DNA from: Tritrichomonas musculus
Lineage: Eukaryota; Parabasalia; Tritrichomonadida; Tritrichomonadidae
Length of the DNA: 64,000 nucleotides
Reading direction: 5' to 3'
NCBI GenBank assembly: GCA_039105265.1
Contig: JAPFFF010000008.1
Coordinates: 4,464,001-4,528,000, forward strand
A program made the position numbers and the translations under genes. Shown piece after piece: positions 1-10,600 of the stretch. Under the pieces are notes generated by a model. It worked only from the letters and a program-made list of their open reading frames with translations. It ran no database searches and was not told the origin of the DNA. Numbering within the stretch: the first letter of the stretch is position 1; each line of letters begins with the position of its first letter.

Positions 1-175
1 TGCTCAATTTATTCTGAGCGCTGTTGATAAATTGTAAATGTATATTAAAGATATATTTATTAATAATATTATTTATTGTTTAATTATTTTCAATTGAATT
101 TTTTTAAAAAAATATTTAAATTAAAAGATAGGAAACTATTATTATATAACTTTATCAATAATATCAAATATTTTA

Positions 176-850
176 TTATTTCTTGCCTTTCTTGAAGTTT
201 GGACGACTTTGAACTTTAGGCTTATTATTATTACTCTTGTTATTTTTAGCATTCTTCTTCTTAAAGTTATTTCTTTTTTCATTTTTCATTTCATTTCTTT
301 TTTCTTTAGCTTCTTTTTCAATTTTCTTTTCGTACTTCTTTCTCTTTTCTTTCTTATCTTTCCTCATCGATTTTTCAATTTGAGCTGCAGTTGGTCCAAT
401 TTTTCCACCTGCCGCAAGAATTTTAACTTTTTCCATTGCTGCTGCTTGTGGATCTTGCGCATCTAACTTATCTTGATATCGAGCTTCACGAAGTTTTTGA
501 TATTTATTTTTACCTTTTTTCTTGTTTATATCTACATTAACAGGAACTTTAATTGCTGAAAATTTGTATTGGTTCTCTTCACCATTTTCTTCATCATCTT
601 CACTATAATCATTAGCATCTTCATTACCACTATCTTCTTGTTCGGGCATTTCTTGATCAGATTCTGAGGCAGCTTGAAGGGTAATTGTTTTAATTTTTTT
701 TTCTTTTTCGGGTTTTGGCTCTTTGATTGGTAACCTGTTTTTCTTTTTTTCTTCTTTCTTTTGTGATGGTTGCCTTTCATCACTTAAATCACAAATCATC
801 TTTTCATTTACTTGATCAGAAAGCCAGAGAAAATAACTTAAATCATCCAT
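176..850 (-). CDS. Lysine-rich low-complexity protein, possibly nucleolar
   Basis: I do not recognise the family. From the ATG at 850 the protein is 224 aa. It has a short non-repetitive N-terminus (MDDLSYFLWLSDQ), a basic stretch, an acidic Asp/Glu stretch around residues 65-95, a conserved-looking middle segment with GKNKYQKLREARYQDKLDAQ and ILAAGGKIGPTAAQIEKS, and a C-terminal third made almost only of Lys, Arg, Glu and Asn. Alternating acidic and lysine-rich blocks are common in nucleolar ribosome-biogenesis factors, so that role is a guess. A reading frame continues four codons upstream to a TTG, but a eukaryotic start there is unlikely. It is divergent from the coiled-coil gene at 1240, with 389 bp between the starts. 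Confidence 0.6.
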   Translation of the reverse strand: MDDLSYFLWLSDQVNEKMICDLSDERQPSQKKEEKKKNRLPIKEPKPEKEKKIKTITLQAASESDQEMPEQEDSGNEDANDYSEDDEENGEENQYKFSAIKVPVNVDINKKKGKNKYQKLREARYQDKLDAQDPQAAAMEKVKILAAGGKIGPTAAQIEKSMRKDKKEKRKKYEKKIEKEAKEKRNEMKNEKRNNFKKKNAKNNKSNNNKPKVQSRPNFKKGKK

Positions 851-1239
851 CCTTTTGGTCAAGAGATTTTCAATTTTCTTTCAATTTAAAAATTTTTATT
901 ATTGAAAAAATATTATCAATTATTTTTTTTATACTACATAATATAATATTAATTAAAAATGCATTTATCAGATTAATTACCAAATAATTATAAAAATTGT
1001 CATTGTTTATTCTAATTGAAAAAGCTGATATGATTTTACAAAATTATTTAATTCTTATTTCTCTTTTCTCACAGATATTTTTGAAAATACATATACTATA
1101 TATCCAAATATTACTTAAAATTCAAAATTCAGTTTGTTTATAGAAATATTAGTTTTGAATTTTTTGAGAAAAAATATTGTGGCGCCTTTTCAAAAAAGAA
1201 AAGAAAATTTGGTTTTTAGTTTTTTAAAAAAATTACATA
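851..1239. promoter_or_regulatory. Divergent intergenic region, AT-rich
   Basis: This separates the start codons of the lysine-rich gene (minus) and the coiled-coil gene (plus), so it must hold both promoters. I see no clear initiator motif close to either ATG, and no repeat or RNA gene. Confidence 0.35.
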
Positions 1240-4155
1240 ATGTCAAAATCTACGTCTAGTCGATCTTCACACCACAGACATTCTTCATCAGTAGCAAATT
1301 CAGAAATCAGTGAAAACCGTATACGGTCATACCAACCTGTTCCACCACTAAAAACGCAAATTCAAACACTCGAAGAAGATGGCCAAAATATTTTATCAAT
1401 AGTCACTGAATCTAACGATATTCCTTCTTTTTTAAATCTAGCTGCTAATTTTAATGAAGCTCTGATCAAAATATTGAATGATCTAATTCGATGCTTCACA
1501 AGTTTATATCGTCGTCAAAATCCCGTCAAAAAAGATATTTTGGCCATTACAGATTTGAACTATGGCTATTTTAAAAAATTAAAAGATATATTTGGTACTT
1601 TCAGAACGTTTCAAGGCACAAATTTATTAAATTATCTTGATCAATTTAAAAAACTTCAAATGCTCGTTGAATTTTGGAGCTTCGTTGAAGATAATGAAGC
1701 TATTTTTATAAATGAAATATGGCATTATTGCTCAGAAGTTTATGTTCGAACCGAATCAAATTTTGATGACAAGAAAAATAAAAAAGAAGACGATCATATA
1801 GTATATAAAGAAGCATACCGATTTTTCTGTAATTGCTTGAATGATCATTATGATAACCTTAATAAATTGCAACTTAAATTTATAAGCGGAGTGAACCAAT
1901 TCGACCTTTCAAGAGGATACCAAGATGAAGAAGAAGACGAAGAAGAAGATTATGAAGACGATGTAAACGAGGAAGAAGAAGATACAAAACAAATGAGCCC
2001 AAGAGAACAAAGAAAAATCGAACGCCAACTTAGGAAAAAAGTTGGTGATGCTATTAGGAGAAGCTATTCTGTAGTATTTCCGACTTTGAAAGAATATTGG
2101 AAAAATGCTTTTGATTGGAAACTTAAAGAAGTTCAAAGAAAACTTAGACTAAAAGAGGATAATGCAAATGATGAAGATTATGATCAAGAGGCAGATGATT
2201 CAGATTACGATGTTATAATTGAAGATAAAATTATTTACGAATTATTTGATAACAGACTTTCTCAGATTGAAACATTTTATAAAATGATTGACCAATTAAA
2301 AGATAGCAATTCCACTAAGTTAGCACAATTCATTTCAAAAGAAGCATCTTTGTCATTTAATGATCAGATTGCTAGTCTTCGAGAAATGTGGGAATTTGCA
2401 TCTCGAATTGCACCAAAAGTATTTTGTGAATATGAAATGACTCATTTTGGATCTATCATTGTTGATAACTTGAAAAGTGAGGCCAAGTTTAATTTAACAC
2501 CAAGTTCGCTTAATCGACTCGGTGAAATATTTGAACAAGCAGAAAACATCGAAGATTTACAAACTGCTCAAGAAGTAATTAATTTAATTATTGAAAAGAT
2601 CAAAGACAAAATTGCAGAATTGGAAAACTTATATAAAGATGAAATTCAAATTTTCGGAGAAGAATTTGACGCTGATTACTACAAAAAATATGTCAAACAA
2701 CAGCATGATTCTAGCAAAGCCATTCATGAACTTGCTATGAATATTGCTGAATCAATCAAGAAAAGTGAAGCAGCAGCTTTTGTACATCAAAAACTTGATC
2801 CAGATGTTGATATCTATAGATCTGATGATAACAATAATAATGATGATTCAGAATATCCGATGAAAAATGAAATTAAAAAACTTGTTGATATTGCTCCTGA
2901 TTTCTATATCATGATATCGAATCATATTACTGACTTAAACCGTGAACTAAATCTTATTTATGATAATCTCGACGGAGGAAACAATTCAATTGGTGACAAC
3001 CAATCACAAAGGAGCAGCCGAACATACAATGTAGGCAACGATAATGATCCAATGGCCAATTATCATAACCAAATGCATAGAAAGATGGAAAAAAGAGCTA
3101 AAAACAAGCAAGCCAACGATGCTCTTTCAGTTTATGCTCCTTCTTCGAAAAGTGTTAGTTTACGTTCAAATACAAAGAACAGAAATCTAAAGAAAATTTA
3201 CCGAATTAGAGTTGAATTGATTCAAGAAGCAATTTGTCGTACTTATGAAGAATTATTTGCCTCAATTCGTGTTTTAATTATTAATGCTGTCCGTTATACA
3301 AGTGATGAACTTGCTGAAAGTTACAACAAAATGCTTGAAACTTCATACAAAAAGTACTTGTCTCATTTGAATGTTCTCAAAAAGTGGTACATTCAAGAAA
3401 TGAAAGTTGATAAGGTTCAAGCGATAGAAGCAAGAATGGCAACTAATCAATCTGTTTCTAAAGAGATAATTAATGACTGCATTAAAGAAAGTCTTAGAGA
3501 AATGGCAACACAATATGCAATTTATTATATTAAACGTAATGAAAAATTTGACGATACTTTCGATGAACAAATTGAAGATCTTGATGGAATTTTGTTCGAA
3601 AAAATGGAAAATATAAAATCAACTGTTCATATTAAGCAGCTCGAAATTATCGAACGTCAATATCGAATTGAAATGAAAAAAGAAGAAAACAGAGAACCTG
3701 CTCAAGTTACTGAAGGTGAAAGAAGAGTTCGTACCCTTCTTGCTTCAAAGCAATATGATGAAGCAAGAAAAGAAAAAGATAAGGTTGCAAAATTGAGAGT
3801 AAGTTTATGGAATGAAAAGAAGAAAGAAATCCAGAAAAAGTATAAGAAAATTAGAAATGAAAAGTTAGAACAACAAGCAAGAGATTTGGAGTTTCTTGAG
3901 CAATCATATCAAAAGAAGAGAACTTTGATCGAAAAAGATTATCGCTTAAATCAAGAAAACTCTAGAAAGTCATTAAAGGCTTCTCTTCATAATCAAGTCG
4001 ATTTTCATGTCAAATTAGCGGCAAAATTGAATCTTAGTGGTAATCCAAATAAAGTTGAATCCAAAAAAACAATTAATAGTAATAATATGCCATTAGTGAA
4101 ATCTTATGAAGCTATTGTTAGCAATGTCTTATATGAAAAACATATTGAAATTTAA
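1240..4155 (+). CDS. Large coiled-coil protein of unknown function
   Basis: A 971-aa protein starting at the ATG at 1240. The N-terminus is Ser/His-rich (SKSTSSRSSHHRHSSS). Two acidic runs lie near residues 228-248 and 307-325. The middle is mostly helical and charged. A long heptad-like coiled coil rich in Lys, Glu and Arg occupies about residues 790-920. I see no signal peptide, membrane segment or catalytic motif. This organisation suggests a structural or cytoskeletal/scaffold protein; it gives no specific function. Codon use matches neighbouring genes and there are no internal breaks, so I take it as a real intact gene. Confidence 0.75.
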   Translation: MSKSTSSRSSHHRHSSSVANSEISENRIRSYQPVPPLKTQIQTLEEDGQNILSIVTESNDIPSFLNLAANFNEALIKILNDLIRCFTSLYRRQNPVKKDILAITDLNYGYFKKLKDIFGTFRTFQGTNLLNYLDQFKKLQMLVEFWSFVEDNEAIFINEIWHYCSEVYVRTESNFDDKKNKKEDDHIVYKEAYRFFCNCLNDHYDNLNKLQLKFISGVNQFDLSRGYQDEEEDEEEDYEDDVNEEEEDTKQMSPREQRKIERQLRKKVGDAIRRSYSVVFPTLKEYWKNAFDWKLKEVQRKLRLKEDNANDEDYDQEADDSDYDVIIEDKIIYELFDNRLSQIETFYKMIDQLKDSNSTKLAQFISKEASLSFNDQIASLREMWEFASRIAPKVFCEYEMTHFGSIIVDNLKSEAKFNLTPSSLNRLGEIFEQAENIEDLQTAQEVINLIIEKIKDKIAELENLYKDEIQIFGEEFDADYYKKYVKQQHDSSKAIHELAMNIAESIKKSEAAAFVHQKLDPDVDIYRSDDNNNNDDSEYPMKNEIKKLVDIAPDFYIMISNHITDLNRELNLIYDNLDGGNNSIGDNQSQRSSRTYNVGNDNDPMANYHNQMHRKMEKRAKNKQANDALSVYAPSSKSVSLRSNTKNRNLKKIYRIRVELIQEAICRTYEELFASIRVLIINAVRYTSDELAESYNKMLETSYKKYLSHLNVLKKWYIQEMKVDKVQAIEARMATNQSVSKEIINDCIKESLREMATQYAIYYIKRNEKFDDTFDEQIEDLDGILFEKMENIKSTVHIKQLEIIERQYRIEMKKEENREPAQVTEGERRVRTLLASKQYDEARKEKDKVAKLRVSLWNEKKKEIQKKYKKIRNEKLEQQARDLEFLEQSYQKKRTLIEKDYRLNQENSRKSLKASLHNQVDFHVKLAAKLNLSGNPNKVESKKTINSNNMPLVKSYEAIVSNVLYEKHIEI

Positions 4156-4557
4156 AATCTATTTAATTATATAATTCTTAAAGTTGTGGTGATTTTTTTG
4201 ATTAAAAAAAGTTAAAAAAATGCAATATTCTTTTCCCTCTTTAATTCTTTTCTGATGAAATAAAGCAAGATTAGCAAAGAATAAGCAAATCATTCAAAAA
4301 AAAATTTATTCAAAAAATTGAATAGAATTTCGATAAATAAAATTTTTAATATCAAAAAGTTTAAATAACACTATAAATATATTACAAATTGTTTTTTTAT
4401 TTTTGATAAATTTCAAATAATATTTTTTTTATATAATTTTTCATTAAAATTAAATGAAATTATTTTATTATTGCAGAGATAAAATGAAAATTTGAATTGA
4501 AATACAATTGAATCATATTCACAGTTTTAAGATTTAAATTTTATTTAAGTAAATAAT
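4156..4557. other. Intergenic, nothing recognised
   Basis: AT-rich spacer between the coiled-coil gene and the small basic protein gene. A TCATAT motif near 4513 is about 45 bp upstream of the next ATG and could be an initiator. Nothing else is visible. Confidence 0.3.
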
Positions 4558-4884
4558 ATGACATTAAAAGCAGATAAAAAGATATCCCGAAGGCATGCCT
4601 CAGAGAAGGTTGTTGCCCAAAACCTTCTTGGCGATTTTGAAGTTAAGAATAGCCGAGGGTTAGCAATTATAGAATCAATAATGGGCGAAAATACTTTTGA
4701 TTCAATTTCTAGAAACTCTTTACTATCTCTTACTACTGTTTTAAGCAAGCTCACACAAATTCCCTTTCCAAGAAATTTTTCAAGGCGAAAAGCATTAATT
4801 GTTAAATGGTTTGATGATAACGCAGATGAACTTGAAACAGCAGGAAAGTTTGTTTGTGTTGAGTTCAATCGTGAAAAAACTTGA
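4558..4884 (+). CDS. Small basic protein, unknown; possibly nucleic-acid binding
   Basis: A 108-aa protein from the ATG at 4558. It is helical and basic at the N-terminus (KADKKISRRHASEKVV), with a mixed amphipathic middle (LLGDFEVKNSRGLAIIES) and a second basic cluster (PFPRNFSRRKALIVKWFDD). It is non-repetitive and has higher sequence complexity than the surrounding DNA, which supports a real gene. The two Arg/Lys clusters around helices would fit a small DNA- or RNA-binding protein, but I cannot name a fold. An antisense reading frame of similar length covers the same DNA; I prefer the plus strand because it starts with a true ATG and has a more protein-like composition. Confidence 0.5.
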   Translation: MTLKADKKISRRHASEKVVAQNLLGDFEVKNSRGLAIIESIMGENTFDSISRNSLLSLTTVLSKLTQIPFPRNFSRRKALIVKWFDDNADELETAGKFVCVEFNREKT

Positions 4885-5638
4885 ATTTTATGAATTTTTT
4901 TGGATCTATTTTTTTTTTAATTATAAATGTTTGGATTTTATTTTTATGCATCCTGTTTTCTTTTTTTATTTTGAGGAATTCTTTATAGCACATACAACTT
5001 TTTCAGAAAAAAATAATCGTCCATTTTTTCGAGCTTTTTTTCACATAGAAAAGATTAAAAGTTCCTTGTATTTTTTATTGATTTCTTAATTTATGCCATT
5101 TAGAGAATATGTTAAACGCGAAATAATCGAAAATTTTCAAAAATGAGATTATTATTTGATTAATAATTATTCTTAAAAATGGTTGATTTAGATAATCAAA
5201 TGGCTTAATGGGCTTCCTACATTGATATAATTTAGGATTTAATGGTTAAAATCAGTATTAAATAAGAAAACAAATACTTTTAAATTATTTAAAAGGAATA
5301 AAAAAAGCATGAATAGGGGGGGGGGGGGGTCATGCTATTTGGTTTAAAAATAATTAATTTTAATTTCTCAAAAAGTTTATTTAGACCATATATATACACA
5401 AAAAGTTCTCTGTGCTAAAAAAATACACCCTTTTATTTTTGCTAAATATACTATATTTATTATCAATATATATTTGCTTTTTCTTTAATTGACAATACCT
5501 AATTGAAAGATAAAAATCTGTTTTTCTTTTTTTCTAATAATCATACTAAATAATGATATTATTTGCTTGCATTTATTATTCAAAAGCGATCATTATGCTT
5601 TTCAATAATTTTGAATAAAATTTCAAATATAAAATAAT
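4885..5638. other. Intergenic with a 14-G homopolymer
   Basis: AT-rich, without convincing genes. The one landmark is an uninterrupted run of 14 G at 5316-5329 flanked by the inverted heptamers AGCATGA and TCATGCT. Confidence 0.4.
5316..5329 (+). repeat. G14 homopolymer inside a short inverted repeat
   Basis: Fourteen consecutive G in DNA that is otherwise strongly AT-rich. The run sits between AGCATGA on the left and TCATGCT on the right, so a hairpin presenting the G tract is possible. Confidence 0.7.
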
Positions 5639-6423
5639 TTATTCAAAATTTTCAATTTCTTCAAAATTAAGTCCATATTTTTTAATTAATAATATGCACA
5701 ATAAAATTTTGAATCTATAAACAAATTTGATGATCTGACTAACAAATTAATCGACTTGTCGAGGTCTTGCTTGATCGTTTCATCATACATGCAGATGTGT
5801 GCTAAATTGTACATCGATAAACAGTCATTTTTTTGGCGAATTGCTTCCTCAAAATAAACAGCAGCGTTGCCTGCTCGCCCTTCAATGCTGCCGTATCCGT
5901 GCCTGTAAATGATTCCGAGATTGTTTTTGGCGTATCGATTGTTGAGTGATGATGCTTCCTTGTAATAATGAACGGCTTCTTCAATGTTTCTATCATTGTT
6001 TTTGCCTTCATGAAGTAAAAATCCATGCGAAAAATTGGCGTCTTCATGGCCATTCTTTGACGCTAGCATAATATAGAATCTGCCTTTTTTATTATTTTTT
6101 GTGTGATTTATGGCAAAATAATAAATGAGGCCGAGATTATATTGTGCTTGTGGATCATTTTGATTTGCAGTAAGTTGAAAATAATGAATTGCTTTGTCGA
6201 TGTCACGTGTGACATAATAAATGACACCAAGATTTGCTTGTGCATTTCGATCATTATTATTCGCAGCGAGTGAATAATAATGAATTACTTTGTCGATGTC
6301 ACGTGCGAGTATATATCTTTTTAATAAACAAATTCTAAGAAAAATTTTGAATATGATGATTTCGTTTATGAAGCTGAGTGATTTTTTCAGAAAGTAATAA
6401 GACATACATGCTTGGTCAGTCAT
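5639..6423 (-). pseudogene. Sel1-repeat protein fragment, 5'-truncated and frameshifted
   Basis: From the ATG at 6423 the frame first encodes about 35 residues unlike any Sel1 unit, then five to six Sel1 units of the type DIDKAIHYFQLTANQND..AQYNLGLIYY. Sel1 units are paired helices that act as protein-interaction solenoids. The frame closes at 5686, but the frame shifted by one base continues to a stop at 5639 and encodes LLCILLIKK followed by an acidic tail. That matches the C-terminus of the large Sel1 protein at 14.4-18.3 kb (LLCIALIIYY). So a one-base slip lies near 5702-5712, in a run of A and T. The upstream Sel1 units and kinase domain expected of the family are missing. I read it as a decaying paralogue; a short functional protein is less likely. 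Confidence 0.65.
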
Positions 6424-7652
6424 GTTTTATCCTTCTAAGAAAAATTTAGTCTAAATTAGACTAAATTTTCAATTTAATTATAATTAAATTTGGATATTTT
6501 GGATATCCCTTATTTTTATTCATATCTAAATTTAGATATGATTTTTTTGAAATATTAAATCATATCTAAATTTTCAATTTAATATTTCAAAAAAATAAAA
6601 TTCATTTGAAATATTTTTTTTAATTTGGATATTTTGGATATCCATTATTTTTATTCGTATCTCGTAATTCATATGAACCGATAGCTTCTAATTCAATATC
6701 ATATAACAAATCCATCGCATGACAAATTTCCTTGATTTTTCAAATAATTAATAGTCAGTGATTAAACCAATTACTTTTCTTGGAATATCTCATGTTTATG
6801 CAACTTTTTCAATTTCTTCTTTATTTAATGCAATGTTATTTCCACATTTTTTGATTAGAACTAAGCTCAACAACATCTGTGAATATTTAAATTCAAATGA
6901 TTTGATTAAAACTATGATAAATAGAAGAACAATTTTCAAAAGAATGAAATCTTCTTTCAATTAAAAATAGAAGATTTATCATATATATAAGAATCTTAAA
7001 TCCAAAGAAAGCTAAATGATCAATTTTATTACTGATGAAGAAATTGCTATGAATGCAAGAAATCTATTCTAATCAAAAGTATTTTTAAGGATTACTTGAA
7101 TTAGTGGATCAATTTAAAAAAAAGATGCAAATTCATTGAAACTTGCATTATATAAAAATACAAACTTGGAAAATGAAATGGCAATGTTGATCACATCAAT
7201 TTAAACATTTTGATAAAAAAGAAATCTCATTGAATAGAATCTAAAATTGTCAAAAATATCAATAAAAACAAAATTTATGAACAAGTTATTGAAATAACGC
7301 ATTTCATCATTTGGTTCTTTTTGCTATATTTTTGCAAAAGTGGAATCATCGCATTTTTTTTTTTTTTAATATTTTTACAAAAAAATTCATTTGTTTTTAA
7401 AAGCAACCAGTAGTATTGTATTTAGAATTTGTCTTATCACATTATTTAGCTCAAATTTGACATTTTGAACATCAGATTTTGTAATAAATGTATTATTATC
7501 ATCAATGATTTCATTATTTCTATTTAAGATGATGATTTTAGATGCTATTAGATCAAACTTTAGCAACAAGAGATATTTTTTATATATAAATTCAAAAGAA
7601 TAAATTTCAGTCAGTTCAAAACTGAAAAATAAAAAGTTTTATATAAAAAAAG
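6424..7652. other. Intergenic, repeat cluster and decayed DNA
   Basis: Between the Sel1 fragment and the ankyrin pseudogene. The left 240 bp hold a cluster of direct and inverted repeats (see separate entries). The rest (about 6700-7650) has only short frames with non-ATG starts and stops in all frames; none is convincing as a gene. Confidence 0.4.
6487..6661. repeat. Direct-repeat pair flanking a 20-bp perfect inverted repeat
   Basis: A 40-bp block beginning AATTTGGATATTTTGGATAT occurs at 6487-6526 and 6622-6661 with two mismatches. Between them, 6541-6560 and 6577-6596 are perfect inverted copies with a 16-nt loop. The arrangement resembles a small MITE-like insertion. It lies immediately upstream of the truncated 5' end of the Sel1 fragment. 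Confidence 0.65.
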
Positions 7653-10600
7653 ATGAATTTTGTAACCTCTTCACAAACCAAACCCAAACAAGATTTAATT
7701 AAATTTATTGATATTAACGAATGCTCAAATGATTCTACATACGATATTAATTTACTAGACCATCAATCATTTAACCCTGTTTCTTTTCTCTAAAAAGATT
7801 TCACTATAAACACGTCAAATGGCTCTTATAAATTTTTTCTTATATGATCAATGAATCAGTTTCATTGATTCTTTTCAAGAATAATGAATTTAATATAAAT
7901 ATGAAAGATGATCACAATTTTATGAGAAAAACTGAACAGCTCTATAATGGAGAACAAGTTTCTTTTTCTCCAACCGATATTTTAATTCTCAAAAAAATAA
8001 TATCAATTACCTCTTTTAAATGTTTTCCGGATTACATCTCAAACTATGAACTAAAAAGCAATTTTAATGATATTATCAAATGCAAACTTTTTATAGATAA
8101 AAATTTATTTTTAAAATTTCTTCAAACGTAATTCCAAATGAATTTACAATAATTACCAAAAAGAAAGAATACCAATGCAATTTTTACGGAGTTGCATCAT
8201 CAAATATAATTCTTAATCATGCTAAAGAAAATCCAAATTTTAATAAGTATTTTTATGATTTTGAAGATGAAAATAATGAATTTCAGTTAGTTTGAGACTT
8301 TTTGAATTATAATTCAATTAAAGTCATACCTCAAAATTTTGAAATTCTTAAGAAAATATCACAAGATTTACAAATAGATTGTCTTTCTGAACTAATTGAT
8401 AATTTGATTAATGATTACATGTTCACAATTCAAATAAATAATAATAAACGATCAAACATTAATTCAATTAGTCAACTTTTTGAATGCTTATATAATCGGA
8501 AAAAATTGAAAACAGAAATTGTTAACGAATTGATTGTTAACTCAAAATGGTCCCAAGCGAAAGAAAATGTTGAAGAATTGGCGGCTTGTGTCATTCAAGT
8601 TATTCACAGCGACATTCTATTACATCCATTTTTACTTGATTTAATAATAATGCTAGACAAAAGTAATTCAGATAATAATCAATTAAATGTTTTACTTCCA
8701 TTTATAACAAAGAATTTGCTGAGTAACATTGGGCACAATTTATTAAATTGCTCATTCATTTATCGTCTTAATCAAAAAAATTTATTTTGAATAAAGATAT
8801 TTATGACGAAATTGTCAAATATATTCATTGCTACATGTACTTGGATAATTATATAGTTGGATATGCTGTTTTTAATAACAAAAAATATTTATGTTGTGAA
8901 CGAATTAACAATTCCCTTATTCGGTTTTTCAAAGAGTTATTAGATAATAGGAGTTTTAATTATGACGAAGTAAGTAAAGATTTAGAGCCTGATAACTTAT
9001 ACTTTATTAGAGAATATTATGTAGATAAAAAGAGTGAATTTAATAAAATGAGAAAGAGTGGAGAACTAATTGATGAATTCACTTTGGCTATTAGAAAAGA
9101 TGATATTAATAAAGTAAAATCAATATTTGAGAAGAAAACTCAATTCAGTTTTTTCAAAGAACCAATCGAAATAAGAATTTCTAATATATTTTCTTATAAC
9201 AAAATACCATTTAATATCTTTGAATCCTTTATAGATAACGGGGAAACAAATTATATAAATTATTCAGCAGCATATGGCTCTGTAAATTGCTTTATATATT
9301 TATTTTCACAAAAAAATGATTATAAAGATAAACTAACATTATCATATGCTGTTTTTGGTCAAAATAAAGAAATAATTGAAATGGTTATTCAAAAGAACAT
9401 TTCAACTGACGTTAATAATGAGCCGGTAAACAATTCATTAATAAGCTATGCAAAAGATGATCAAAAAGAAAACCAAAGATTTTAATCTAGCATATCCAAT
9501 TGTTCTGATAATAATAAAGCACCAAAATAGCGTTTCTGATGGTCTTTTTGATGAGGAGTATAATAATATTGATGATTCATTAGTATTACTTGTCATTAGA
9601 AATGGAAATTTTGATTCATTTTTTAAATTAATCGATAAAGGTTTGTACTTTATGTCAATTAAAAAAGATCTATTAATAAAAATGGTACACATATCAGCAA
9701 CATGTGGTTACTATGAATTCACAAAGCTTTTATTTGAATTGATATTCAATGATCGTAATCCACAGTATCTACAAGATCCATTCCAAATCATTAAATTAGA
9801 AGATTCTGTCTATTTTGGAAGTTTATCAATTTTTCAAACTTTATACATCATTTAACATCAAAGAGTATAATGTTGGAAGTGCTTTAACTATAGTAATTAA
9901 AAAAGAGCACATTGAAATTATCAAATATATGTTTGAAACAGAATTTCGACAAAAGTTTCAAATTACAAATAATAGTGCATATAAGCTACTTAAAGTATCC
10001 TTGTTTAGCACCAAAACTGATATTTTTAGTTATTTGCTCAAGCATTTAATTGATGTTGAACACATTATTCCCGACTTTTACAATCAAAATATCACTTGGC
10101 TATTGAGTCATTCATGCTCAATTGGCAATATAGAAATGTCCAAAATATTATGTGAGTTAGACATTGCATGCACAAAGGCTATTATGATATTAGCCGATTT
10201 TTAATAGAAAAAAAAGTAAAATTGTCTTTTGAGAGAAATTACGATTTTCATTATAAATTTGGTGCATTACCACGAGAAATATTTTCTTTATTATATAATT
10301 CTGCAGATCCTGAAAAAAAGGAAATGCTTTCTAGGGATATATTAGTTCAAGCAATAAGAAAAAAGAATAAGGATCTCATTGAATTTTTATATGAAAAAAA
10401 GTTCTCATATGATTCTGCATTACTTGAGTCTGCAAGCACCAAAATTATACTTAAGCATGATAGTTCCCCATCTTTTATTAATAAATTATCAGAAAAAGGA
10501 ACAGCTTTGAACATTGCAGTTGAATTGAATAATATAGATATTGTCAAGCTCCTCCTTTCACTACAGGGAATTAATCCATCATTGTACTCCAAAGGTCGTA

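Noticed and set aside
6758-6964. 68-aa frame on the plus strand
   Set aside because: It starts with GTG, has AT-driven composition and shows no family similarity.
7387-7569. 60-aa frame on the minus strand
   Set aside because: Short, AT-driven, next to the pseudogene start; not convincing.
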